This document shows, piece by piece, positions 35,232 through 43,164 of a stretch of 64,000 nt of DNA. The DNA is from Actinoallomurus sp963736325. GTDB taxonomy: Bacteria; Actinomycetota; Actinomycetes; Streptosporangiales; Streptosporangiaceae. The stretch is from contig CAVTOG010000011.1 in assembly GCA_963736325.1 (NCBI GenBank), positions 124,001 through 188,000 on the forward strand, read 5' to 3'. The notes under the pieces were generated by a model. The model ran no database searches, was not told the origin of the DNA, and saw nothing but the letters and a program-made list of their open reading frames with translations. Position numbers and translations under genes: made by a program. Position 1 is the stretch's first letter; each line of letters starts with the position of its first letter.

Positions 35232-36113
35232 ATGGTCTCGAGGCGCGCGTTCCTTGTCGGCGGCGCCGGGCTCGGCGGCCTCGCGGTGGCCGGCGGCGCT
35301 CTCCTGGTCGAGGAGGACGTGCTCCCGGGAAAGGTCCGCTTCGACCATGCCATCGGCCGCTGCCGTACGCTCCCGGCACCGCCGGCGGCGACGGGGACGG
35401 TCCTTACGCAGACGTTCCAGTCGCGCCGCCGGAACACCGACGTGGCGGCCTCGGTGGTGTTGCCCGGCGGCCTGACGTCGGTGCGCGGCCTGCGCGTCGT
35501 GGTCGCGTTGCACGGCAACGGCGGCGACGGCCCGCGCACCGCGCGGGGCCTCAAACTGGACCGCTACCTCACGGACGCGGTACGGAACGTCCCGCCGTTC
35601 GCGCTGGTCGCCGTGGACGGCGGCCCGAACACGTACTGGCACCGGCGGGCCGACGGCGACGACCCGATCGGCATGATCACCGATGAGCTGCTGCCGCTTC
35701 TCGGCCGCCAGGGCGCACGGGTCGACCGGTTCGGGGTCATCGGCTGGTCGATGGGCGGCTACGGCGCGCTGGTCCTGGCCGAGGCAGTCGGCGCGCCGCG
35801 CATGGCGGGCGTCGTCGCCTCCTCGCCCGCGCTGTTCGCCTCGTACGCCGACGCACGGAGAACCAACCACCAGGCCTTCGACGACGCGGCCGACTTCGCA
35901 CGCAACGACGTGCTCGCCGGGCTCGGCCGGCTCGACGGCGTGCCCGCTCGGGTCGACTGCGGCACCAGTGATCCGTTCGCGCCGATGGCGCGGCGGCTGC
36001 GCGCACGCCTGCGGCCCGCCGGGGCGATGGGCCGCGGGTGTCATGACGGCGCCTTCTGGCTACGGCGGCTGCCGGCACAGCTCGGCTTCCTGGGCGGTCA
36101 TCTCGCCCGTTGA
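35232..36113 (+). CDS. Tat-exported alpha/beta-hydrolase (esterase)
   Basis: A 293-residue exported esterase. The N-terminal VSRRAFLVGGAGLGGLAVAG is a twin-arginine signal. The nucleophile elbow is GWSMGGYGA, the Asp is in CGTSDPFAP and the His in RGCHDGAFW. ALHGNGGDG is the oxyanion-hole HGxGG. It resembles feruloyl- or putative esterases and mycolyl-like antigen 85 folds, but no specific substrate can be named. AGGAGGGG precedes the start. Confidence 0.82.
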   Translation: MVSRRAFLVGGAGLGGLAVAGGALLVEEDVLPGKVRFDHAIGRCRTLPAPPAATGTVLTQTFQSRRRNTDVAASVVLPGGLTSVRGLRVVVALHGNGGDGPRTARGLKLDRYLTDAVRNVPPFALVAVDGGPNTYWHRRADGDDPIGMITDELLPLLGRQGARVDRFGVIGWSMGGYGALVLAEAVGAPRMAGVVASSPALFASYADARRTNHQAFDDAADFARNDVLAGLGRLDGVPARVDCGTSDPFAPMARRLRARLRPAGAMGRGCHDGAFWLRRLPAQLGFLGGHLAR

Positions 36114-36197
36114 TGGCGCTTCCTGACCAGGGGTGACTTCACTCCGTTACCTGGGCAAATAAGGAAGATAAGGGGGCACGACGAGAGCGGGGGGATC

Positions 36198-36674
36198 ATG
36201 AACTTTCAGAACGCCGAGGGTCCGCACAAGGTAGTACTGGGCACCTACAGCACCCACACGGCCGCCCAGCACGCGGTGGACGTCATGGCCGGCCACAAGT
36301 TCCCGGTGGAGCACGTGACGATCGTGGGGACGGGCCTGAAGCTGGAGGAGCGCGTACTCGGACGCTGGACCATGGGCAAGGCGCTCGCCACCGGCGCGAG
36401 CACAGGCGCATGGATCGGCCTGCTGATCGGCCTGGCCTTCTGGATCGTCAGCCCGTGGACGGCCGGAGCACTGATCACACCGATCGTGCTGGGCATCATC
36501 TTCGGCGCGATCTTCTCGGCGGCGGCCTACTTCGTGCAGCGGCGCGCGTTCGTGTCGTCCCCGACCGTGGCGGCCGACCGGTACGACATCCTGGTGGACT
36601 CCGAGTACGCCGACGAGGGCAGACGCCTCCTCACCGCCGCACTCACCACGACAGAGGACGGGACGCACCACTAG
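36198..36674 (+). CDS. General stress protein (GSP17M/YflT-like)
   Basis: A 158-residue protein. The N-terminal part (about 10-60: VVLGTYSTHTAAQHAVDVMAG) is the YflT/GSP17M fold; two membrane segments follow (about 72-92 and 96-115), then a polar C-terminus. Family members are general stress proteins of unknown activity, usually membrane-linked. GGGGGG precedes the ATG. Confidence 0.75.
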   Translation: MNFQNAEGPHKVVLGTYSTHTAAQHAVDVMAGHKFPVEHVTIVGTGLKLEERVLGRWTMGKALATGASTGAWIGLLIGLAFWIVSPWTAGALITPIVLGIIFGAIFSAAAYFVQRRAFVSSPTVAADRYDILVDSEYADEGRRLLTAALTTTEDGTHH

Positions 36675-36734
36675 GGCGTGTCGACGGATCACGTTCGCAG
36701 CGAGCGACGGACAGCGGACCCGCCAGGCACGGCC

Positions 36735-37130
36735 CTAGGGCAGGCACTGCACGCTGAGGCCGAGGGAGCGCCACTTCTCGGCGGCCTCCATGCTGGTGAC
36801 GATGGGCCAGCCGCGGTCGGCGGCGGCCCGTGCGACGTGGGCGTCGACGACGTCGCTGATGCCCGCCTGGCGTGCGGCGTCGCCGATGATGAGAGCGGTG
36901 CGCTCGTCGAGGGCGAGGACGACGACGGAGGCGTTCTCGACGGCCCAGGCGAGCTCCTGAAGCTCCCTGTCGTCGGCCGCCGTGGCGGCCTGCGCGAGTG
37001 CCGCCGCGGGCGCGACGAGGCTGTATCCGCGCGCGGCGACGAAGCCGACGAGCGCGCGCATGTGCTGGCTACGTCCCGTGGCCAGGTCGACCAGGGCGGG
37101 GACGTCGAGGACTCGGCCGGAGAGGTTCAC
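36735..37130 (-). CDS. PIN-domain toxin-like protein, catalytic set incomplete
   Basis: A 131-residue PIN-domain protein from GTG at 37130. The first acidic residue is in VLDVPALVDLA and the C-terminal SDVVDAHVARAA is the standard VapC Asp motif. Where VapC has LAE the sequence has LAQA, and where it has TSD it has TSM. So the Glu and the last Asp of the usual quartet appear missing, and nuclease activity may be reduced or lost. It overlaps its RHH partner by four bases (GTGA). Confidence 0.75.
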   Translation of the reverse strand: MNLSGRVLDVPALVDLATGRSQHMRALVGFVAARGYSLVAPAAALAQAATAADDRELQELAWAVENASVVVLALDERTALIIGDAARQAGISDVVDAHVARAAADRGWPIVTSMEAAEKWRSLGLSVQCLP

Positions 37131-37372
37131 GAATCCCGCCGGGCGTTCCCGTCCCCACTTTCGAAGATCCGGCGCGCCCAGTCGGTCGCATCGTCGTCGA
37201 ACGGCCCCCAGCGATCTTCGACGGCGGCCACGTGCCGATCTCGCTCGGCCCGGTCGCGTACGGCCTGGGAGACATAGGCGGACACGCTGGGCGCCGCACC
37301 CGACGCGACCGCGGCCCGCGCGCTCTCCAGCACCTCCGCGGGCACCGTCACGGTGATCTTCTCGGTGGCCAT
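37127..37372 (-). CDS. RHH-type antitoxin
   Basis: An 81-residue protein. The N-terminal ITVTVPAEVLESARAAVASG then APSVSAYVSQAVRDR is a ribbon-helix-helix DNA-binding domain. The C-terminal acidic tail (DRWGPFDDDATDWARRIF) would bind the PIN toxin. It is the first gene of a two-gene leftward unit and normally represses its own promoter. Confidence 0.78.
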   Translation of the reverse strand: MATEKITVTVPAEVLESARAAVASGAAPSVSAYVSQAVRDRAERDRHVAAVEDRWGPFDDDATDWARRIFESGDGNARRDS

Positions 37373-37433
37373 GGCCACATGGTATGGCACCAGGGGCCGG
37401 AATGTATGGCATCGCCGGTGAGAAAGTGTTCTC

Positions 37434-38225
37434 TCACCTTCCGCGCCGGCCGATGGCGCGTTCCTCACGCCGCCACAGCTCCCGTATCCGGTCCCGCAGT
37501 TCGGGCTCGCGCGCCGCCCGTGTGACGAACTCCCGCGGGCTCCGCGTCCCGGCCGTACGTGCCAGCTCGGGCAGGTCGGCGAACAGAGCGGTGATCAGCT
37601 CCCCCTGGTCGGTCAGCGTGTACGGCACACCACGGGCGTCGCCGAGATACCCGTGTCTCCCGACATAGACCTCGCAGTCGTCGAGGCGGCCGGCTCCGGT
37701 GACCGAGACCGTGGCGGGGGCCGGCACCGCGGACCGGTCGTAGTTGGGCTCGGTCGCGTCAACGACGGCCGCCTGCTCGTCGTCGAGCCACAGCACCATG
37801 AGCCGCGACGTCGCGCCGTCGGCGAGGACGGGAGCCGCGGGGACCGAGCCGGACCGGCTCACGTGCGCGGACACGCCGGCGACGAGACCGCCGACCGTCG
37901 CCCACGTCATCGGCACGGTCGTGTCGGCACGGCCCGACAGCTTCCAGTGGAGCCGGCCCGGCGACGCGTTGGACCCGACGGCCAGCATGGGCCGCCGGTG
38001 CTCCATCGCGGGCCGTCTCCTGCGCGAAAGTGCGCCGTCGAGGGACTCGTCTCCGGCGATGTTCCAGCGGCCTGGCGGCGCGGTCGCGTCCTCCACGAGC
38101 CCGAGGAAGTACTCCCCGTCGAGGAGCCCGGACTCCCCCGGCGGCCGTCCGGGATAGGTCAGCGGATCACCGTCCGGGTCGCGCGCCAGCCCGAGCGCCG
38201 CGAGACTCCGTGATCCCAGGTCCAT
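37434..38225 (-). CDS. Conserved actinobacterial protein of unknown function
   Basis: A 263-residue protein without a signal or membrane segment. Distinct segments are MLAVGSNASPGRLHWKL, VPMTWATVGGLVAGVSAHVSRSGSVPA and VYVGRHGYLGDARGVPYTLTDQGELITALF. The AVGSNASP text resembles the YGSN start of gamma-glutamylcyclotransferase folds, but no catalytic Glu can be assigned. The ATG at 38225 is chosen; the longer frame has no ribosome site. Function unknown. Confidence 0.6.
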   Translation of the reverse strand: MDLGSRSLAALGLARDPDGDPLTYPGRPPGESGLLDGEYFLGLVEDATAPPGRWNIAGDESLDGALSRRRRPAMEHRRPMLAVGSNASPGRLHWKLSGRADTTVPMTWATVGGLVAGVSAHVSRSGSVPAAPVLADGATSRLMVLWLDDEQAAVVDATEPNYDRSAVPAPATVSVTGAGRLDDCEVYVGRHGYLGDARGVPYTLTDQGELITALFADLPELARTAGTRSPREFVTRAAREPELRDRIRELWRREERAIGRRGR

Positions 38226-38300
38226 TCCCGTCCTCCCGCGCCCGTCGCCACCTGACGCGCGATGATGCCATCGCCGCACGCGACGTGGCCGGCGCGGCTG

Positions 38301-39056
38301 TCAGGCGTCGAGGTCGATGAGGAGCGCGGTGGCGTCGTCGTGGGGCTTGCGGTACGCACCGGGCCGGCTCCGCTCCGCCTCACGTACGAGGTCGATCGCG
38401 TGGGACGGGCCGACGGTGCGCAGGACGCCGAGGACACCGGGCCAGTCGTGGCCGAAGTACTCGATCAGACGAGTCAGCCCGTCGGTGAGCATCGCGACCG
38501 CGGCGACCTCGTCCTCGTCGAAGGTCGCGGTGACGGCCTCGTACGCCGCCGCCGTACTCGTGCTCGCCACCCAGAACCCGCCGGGACGGTTCCGCTGGGA
38601 CCGGACGAGGCCGAGCGTGTACGGGGGGCCGCCGGGCAGGTGGAGGAGCCGGTCGTCCTCGACGACCGCGACCGATCCGTCCCGGCGGAGGACCGCGACC
38701 GGTGAGTCGGCCAGCACGAGGCACTCGAACCGGCCGCCGGTGCGTCGCACCAGGGCGACGGTCGACGACGGGCTGTCCGGGTTCGCCAGGTCGCAGGTGC
38801 CGGCGTGCTCGGCGCACACCTGTTTGATCGAGGCGGCGAGGACGTCCCCAAGCGAACCGGGCCCGCCGGCCGCCAGGCCGGCGGCGAGCGCCGCCCCGAA
38901 CCGATGGACCAGCCAGGCGACGTCGTGGACGCAGCCGCTGTCGACGCCGGCGGGCGCGGTCGCGCCGTCGAGGACGACGGCCCAGTCGGGCCCGGCCACG
39001 ACGTAGTCCTCGTTGACCACGCCGGGAGCCGTCCGCGTCGCGTAGGTGATCCGCAT
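38301..39056 (-). CDS. PP2C-like phosphatase-domain protein
   Basis: A 251-residue protein with PP2C landmarks: VNEDYVVAGPDWAVVLDGAT at the N-terminus (the DG metal site), STVALVRRTGGRFECLVLADSPVAV, AVAMLTDGLTRL and the C-terminal KPHDDATALLI. The first metal-binding residues are partly atypical, so it may be a degenerate PP2C rather than an active phosphatase. An ATG seven codons upstream (39077) is an alternative start. No partner kinase is adjacent. Confidence 0.68.
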   Translation of the reverse strand: MRITYATRTAPGVVNEDYVVAGPDWAVVLDGATAPAGVDSGCVHDVAWLVHRFGAALAAGLAAGGPGSLGDVLAASIKQVCAEHAGTCDLANPDSPSSTVALVRRTGGRFECLVLADSPVAVLRRDGSVAVVEDDRLLHLPGGPPYTLGLVRSQRNRPGGFWVASTSTAAAYEAVTATFDEDEVAAVAMLTDGLTRLIEYFGHDWPGVLGVLRTVGPSHAIDLVREAERSRPGAYRKPHDDATALLIDLDA

Positions 39057-39112
39057 CGGCCGCCCCGTTCCACTCATGACCCCGCATGGTGCCACGGACG
39101 GCCGGCCGCGGC

Positions 39113-40129
39113 TCAGGTGGAGCCGGTGCGCCGCCTCCGCATGGCTCTGATCATCACGACGGCGGAGAGGGCTACGCAGAGAGCGACCACCACGATGGAC
39201 AGGTCGGTCAGGTTCGTCCCCGCCTTGACCGCCTTCGCGGACCCGGATTCGGGGAACCGTATGGTCGCCTCGGCGCTGCCTCTTGTCAGCCCGCTCACGA
39301 GGCGGATGCGCGCGTGCCACGGACCGCTAGGCAGGCGCTCGTTCAACCGCACGGTCACGGGCCCAGAGTCGCCGGGCCCGAGGGTCGTGCCGAGCTGGAC
39401 CGGGAACGGACCGGCATTGAGGCTTCCGGGCCCGTCCGTCAGTCTCAGGTCGCCGCTCAGGTCGAGGGCGCGACCGCCGGTGTTGTGCACCTGGGCGAGG
39501 ACGACCGGCCGGCCGTCGGGCGCACGCTGGGCGGTCAAGGAGTCGATGGTGAAGGCGGACGCCGGCGGATTTCCGGGCCCGACGGACAGGTAGACGCGCA
39601 CGCCGACGCGGTTCACCTCGGCGATGCCTCCCCCAGCCGGGGCGGACTTGGCCGCCTGGGCCCAGATCACGGCGTAGCGCTCTCCGGGAGCGGCGTCCGC
39701 CGGCACGGCGATGGTGGTCCTGACCATGGCGGTGCCGCGAGGAGCCAGCGTCACCTCATGGCGGTCGGGGGTGACCCATGTGGACAGCTCGTTCGGACTG
39801 CGTCCCGGGGCGAACTGGAAGCTCTGGTGGCGGATCGAGCCGCCGGCAGCGTACAGCGACAGGTGCTGAAGCGAGCTCGTCGTGTTGGACACCTCGACCC
39901 GCCGGTGGATGACGGCCCCCGGAGGGAGGTGGTCGATGATGTAACGCCAGGCGCGCGAGTCGGCCCGCTCGCTGACCGGCGCGTCGACCAGCCGCATCCC
40001 GATGTGGTTCCTGGGAGGCTTGACCCCGGCCGACGCCGACCCTCCGGCCGTGCCGACGACCGGGACGAGAGTCCCGGCCGCCAATACGGCCAGCAAGAGG
40101 CTGGGAAAGCGCACGTCGTTCGTCGGCAC
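39113..40129 (-). CDS. DUF916-like surface protein with C-terminal anchor
   Basis: A 338-residue exported protein: a signal peptide (to about residue 34), an immunoglobulin-like extracellular part with YIIDHLPPGAVIHRRVEVSNTT and a C-terminal membrane span (LSIVVVALCVALSAVVMIRA) followed by basic residues. The arrangement matches DUF916/WxL-associated proteins of Gram-positive bacteria. It follows the WxL-like gene by three bases, so the two are an operon and probably a complex at the cell surface. Confidence 0.65.
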   Translation of the reverse strand: MPTNDVRFPSLLLAVLAAGTLVPVVGTAGGSASAGVKPPRNHIGMRLVDAPVSERADSRAWRYIIDHLPPGAVIHRRVEVSNTTSSLQHLSLYAAGGSIRHQSFQFAPGRSPNELSTWVTPDRHEVTLAPRGTAMVRTTIAVPADAAPGERYAVIWAQAAKSAPAGGGIAEVNRVGVRVYLSVGPGNPPASAFTIDSLTAQRAPDGRPVVLAQVHNTGGRALDLSGDLRLTDGPGSLNAGPFPVQLGTTLGPGDSGPVTVRLNERLPSGPWHARIRLVSGLTRGSAEATIRFPESGSAKAVKAGTNLTDLSIVVVALCVALSAVVMIRAMRRRRTGST

Positions 40130-40132
40130 CGG

Positions 40133-40654
40133 TCAGGCGACCGAGTGTGTGACCGTGCCGGTGTAGGTTCCCGCGACGGTCGCGGACGGAATGGTGATGG
40201 TCAGCGTCGGATTCCAGGTGGCGGTGTTGTTACCGGTGAGAGCGGTGCCGGTGAACGCGGTCCGCGGCACGTTGATGATGCCGCCGGCGCCGGGTGTGAA
40301 GGTGCCCGTTCCCGTCGAACTGACGAGCGCTCCCGGTGCGTAGCTGACGTTGATCACCGGGATGGTCTCGGGACCGGTTGCCCCTCCGGTGACGAAGTCC
40401 GTGGCGGTGACGGTCGCGGTCCACGAGCCGCCGAGAGTGCCTCGCAGGTCGGTGACCGTGACGGGGCCGATCTCGCCTGCGATGCTGGCGCTGCCCGAGG
40501 CGACCGAGCCCAGGCTCGCCGATCCCGGCGCGCTGACCGTCAGCCCCGCGGTCGTGATCGAGAACGTGACGGTCGTGTCGGCGGCCGATGCGGGCAGTGC
40601 GGTCGCGGTGGCGAGCGCGAGGCAACCGGCGAGCGCGAAAAACTGTCTGCGCAT
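40133..40654 (-). CDS. WxL-like secreted protein
   Basis: A 173-residue secreted protein. The signal peptide is MRRQFFALAGCLALATATALPASA. The mature part is rich in Thr, Ser and Gly; GSWTATVTATDFVTGG and TWNPTLTITIPSATVAGTYTG are the WxL-type strand pattern ending in a short C-terminal SVA. No ribosome site lies before the ATG at 40654. It precedes the DUF916-like gene. Confidence 0.6.
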   Translation of the reverse strand: MRRQFFALAGCLALATATALPASAADTTVTFSITTAGLTVSAPGSASLGSVASGSASIAGEIGPVTVTDLRGTLGGSWTATVTATDFVTGGATGPETIPVINVSYAPGALVSSTGTGTFTPGAGGIINVPRTAFTGTALTGNNTATWNPTLTITIPSATVAGTYTGTVTHSVA

Positions 40655-40967
40655 ATTGATCCAATGCTCGAGTTGACGTGAGAGGTCGTGCCGGGTGGCC
40701 TTCCCGACCTGTCGGGTCCATGCACACAACGACACTCCCTGCAGCAAGATCGTAACTTTCCGCAGTCAACCAATGATCAAGGAGGAGCCATCATTGGGAC
40801 CGGTCCGCGATCATGACTACGGGGATACATGACGGCGCGCTGTCCGAAACTGTGCGGATCGTGGCGTTCCGGCCGAGGCACGTCCGCTCACCGGCGCGGA
40901 GCCGGGCTCCGGCCGAGATACGCATCGCCGCTTTCGCGGACCGCCGGGGCGCTCCTATGGTTGTGCG
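40655..40967. other. Intergenic region with a small hairpin
   Basis: Between the divergent WxL-like and TcmP-like genes. CCAATGAT (40770-40777) pairs with ATCATTGG (40790-40797), with an AGGAGG-like sequence in the loop. No gene was seen. Confidence 0.45.
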
Positions 40968-42080
40968 ATGGCGACCGCGCTCCTCGGCAATCTCAACGAG
41001 ACCGCGCGCTCGTTGTTCAAACAGGAGCTGCTGAGCCGCTACCTCGTCACGTTCGTCTCGATGGCCGCCCGGGGCGAGCGCGTGACCCTCGTGGACGGTT
41101 CCGCCGGCCCTGGCCGTCATGAGGACGGCACTCCGGCGTCCGCCGAGCGGATTCTGCAGGCCGTCCGGCGCCAGGCGTGCGAGATCGACACGTTCTTCGT
41201 CGAGAGAAGCCCGGCGCGGTACAAGACGCTCGCGGACATGGTCGCGGAGTACGCCCCGGACGGCCCGGTCGCCCTGCCCGGAGCGGCTCAGGACCATTTC
41301 GGCGAGATCGCAGACGTGCCGTTGCTGCTGTTCGTCGAGCCGTCGAGCGCGACCTTCGCGTCTTTGTCGAAACTGCTCAGAAGCCGGAGTTCCGGCACGG
41401 AGGTGCTGGTCGACTTCACGCCCTCCATGGTGTCCCGCGCGTTGCGTTCCGAGTCCCGTACCGAGGCCATGTCCATGGCCTGCGGCGGCGAGTGGTGGCA
41501 CCGAACGGCACAAGAGGCGGCGGAGGGCGCCGGCCGGCGGGCCTTGGACGCGGCCACGTCCGCGGTCGCCGCGGAGTACGCCCGCCGCCTGTCCGAGATA
41601 ACCGGAATGTCGTCGATCGCGATGCCGGTCCACCGCCGGATCGGCCACCGGCCCGTGCAGCACCTGGTGTTCGCGACCCGCAGTGAGTTCGGCCTGTGGG
41701 TCTTCGCCCACACCGCCGCACGTGCCCGCCAGGCATGGCTCCGCCACCTGGGCGAACTCGGCGACCAGCGCGAGGGCCTGACCCTGATCAGCGACACGGC
41801 CCTCAAGAACGAGCTGATCCGCCAGGAGGAGATCGCCGCCCGCGCGATCATCACGGGCAACGTCCGCGAGCTCGTGACCCGGCTGCCTCGCTTCAAGCTG
41901 GTCCAGGAGACGCGCGCAGTGCTGGGAGGCGCCTACGGAGTGGCGACGGAAGGCGTCATCCGAGAGGTCGTCACGTTCCTCCAGGCATCGGGCGAACTGA
42001 CCATCGGCCAGAACAACGAACCACCGGCTCCGCGCACGCGCACGCGAGACCTGATGGTCTTCCCGCCTCCTGACGCGTGA
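40968..42080 (+). CDS. Three-Cys-motif partner (TcmP) family protein
   Basis: A 370-residue protein. The N-terminal YLVTFVSMAARGERVTLVDG then SAGPGRHEDGTPASAERIL matches the TcmP domain, a methyltransferase-like fold with the GSAGPG segment; the rest carries LFVEPSSATFASL and a helical C-terminal extension. TcmP proteins usually accompany a three-Cys (DUF5131) radical-SAM-like protein. None is adjacent, so this is an orphan. Some members sit in defence-like neighbourhoods. Function unknown. Confidence 0.68.
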   Translation: MATALLGNLNETARSLFKQELLSRYLVTFVSMAARGERVTLVDGSAGPGRHEDGTPASAERILQAVRRQACEIDTFFVERSPARYKTLADMVAEYAPDGPVALPGAAQDHFGEIADVPLLLFVEPSSATFASLSKLLRSRSSGTEVLVDFTPSMVSRALRSESRTEAMSMACGGEWWHRTAQEAAEGAGRRALDAATSAVAAEYARRLSEITGMSSIAMPVHRRIGHRPVQHLVFATRSEFGLWVFAHTAARARQAWLRHLGELGDQREGLTLISDTALKNELIRQEEIAARAIITGNVRELVTRLPRFKLVQETRAVLGGAYGVATEGVIREVVTFLQASGELTIGQNNEPPAPRTRTRDLMVFPPPDA

Positions 42081-42175
42081 TGGTCCCGGCGTTCTCGGCC
42101 TTGAGCATGGATCGGCCTTCCACTACTCGCGTTAATGCGATCAAGTGATAGCTCTGGTGCTAGCCTGTCCCGAAT

Positions 42176-42763
42176 ATGTCGCACAAATCAACAATGGCCG
42201 TATTGGTCTGCTTCGCCCTACTGGCGAGCAGTTGTTCCAGTGGGTCTGCTTCGACGAGCCCATCCAGTGCCACACCTTCCGCGCCACCGGCCACCCACGC
42301 GGCGATCCGCAAGATGAGGCCGGTCGCGAATGTGACCGCCGCCTGTCCCCTGTTGTCGGCCGCGGAGCTGAAGGAACTCCTCGCCGGCGCGGCGCGGACA
42401 GACCTGAAGGCGACCGAGGACAAGCCTGAGCGGCCGTCCGGCTCCCGGATGTACACCTGCGAGTACGGCACCGGCGGCAACAACCCCTTCGCCCTCAACG
42501 TGACGATCACGACGTCGGCCGGAGGTGCCTTCACGCCGAAGGCTGCGGTCGGCGCGGTCGCGGAGAGTGCGGGTGTGAAGACGCGCACCGTGCGCGGCGT
42601 GGGCCAGGCCGCGGTCTTCTACACCCAGAAGGACGGAGTCTCCGTGCTCGCGGCCGCCAAGAGATCCCGCGGTCAGGTGCGAGTGACGACCTTCGCCGCA
42701 TCCGACTCCGTGCCCGGACGAAGGTTCATCGCGGTGGTCAGGCTGGTCCTGAGCCGGATGTGA
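42176..42763 (+). CDS. DUF3558-like lipoprotein
   Basis: A 195-residue lipoprotein: signal MSHKSTMAVLVCFALLASSC with the lipobox Cys at 20, a Ser/Pro/Thr-rich linker, then a globular part with ACPLLSAAELKELLAG and Cys-containing MYTCEYGTGG. This arrangement fits the actinobacterial DUF3558 lipoproteins. It is the last native-looking gene before the tRNA-Sec remnant. Function unknown. Confidence 0.62.
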   Translation: MSHKSTMAVLVCFALLASSCSSGSASTSPSSATPSAPPATHAAIRKMRPVANVTAACPLLSAAELKELLAGAARTDLKATEDKPERPSGSRMYTCEYGTGGNNPFALNVTITTSAGGAFTPKAAVGAVAESAGVKTRTVRGVGQAAVFYTQKDGVSVLAAAKRSRGQVRVTTFAASDSVPGRRFIAVVRLVLSRM

Positions 42764-42766
42764 CGT

Positions 42767-42829
42767 TGGCGGAGGCGTACGGAATCGAACCCGCCGTCGG
42801 CGCGGAGCGCCGACCTATGGTTTGAAGAC
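42767..42829 (-). repeat. 3'-half copy of tRNA-Sec, probable displaced att site
   Basis: This segment equals the 3' half of the tRNA-Sec gene (52135-52199), from CCA back through the anticodon, apart from two one-base deletions (in the T-stem and the anticodon loop). Beyond GAAGAC the match stops. It cannot encode a tRNA. It sits at the left end of the region 42.8-52.1 kb, as expected for the chromosomal tRNA end displaced by an integrated element. Confidence 0.75.
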
Positions 42830-42846
42830 GGCGGGAGATTCGCTCC
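42802..42846. repeat. 45-bp direct repeat, left copy (att core)
   Basis: Identical over 45 bases to 49627-49671 and in the same orientation. The first 28 bases are also tRNA-Sec sequence (variable arm to anticodon, one base shorter). The two copies enclose 6.8 kb. Confidence 0.8.
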
Positions 42847-43164
42847 TGTTGTGCGAATCGCGATCTGGGGATCTTCGGCACGGATCGGGCTGCTCGCAGA
42901 ACTGTCACAACTGGTCATCTATGACAATCACGGTGCGCGGCAATCGTTGGTTGGGTGGGTGCCCGTGTCATATCGCCATCGATCGGGGCGCTGGGGTGCC
43001 TCCGTCGTGACCATCTTGTAAGTGTGCCAGACCGCCGTGCGTCGCCATGGCCAGCGGTCAGGCGTTTTCTGTGGCCGGAGAGCAACATGATGAGTTGAGA
43101 CATCTATCCCGTTGTGCGAATCGGCATTTTATGACCTCTGCCAGAGGTCAGTACGGTCGGATTC
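42847..43164. other. 318-base intergenic region with a 19-bp palindrome
   Basis: No gene seen. TGTGCGAATCG occurs twice (near 42850 and 43114). TGACCTCTG-C-CAGAGGTCA (43132-43150) is a perfect palindrome ending 14 bases before the amidase start. Confidence 0.55.
43132..43150. promoter_or_regulatory. Operator-like palindrome before the amidase
   Basis: Nine-base arms TGACCTCTG / CAGAGGTCA around one base, between the last upstream sequence and the ATG at 43165. A binding site for a dimeric regulator is likely; the regulator is not known. Confidence 0.5.
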
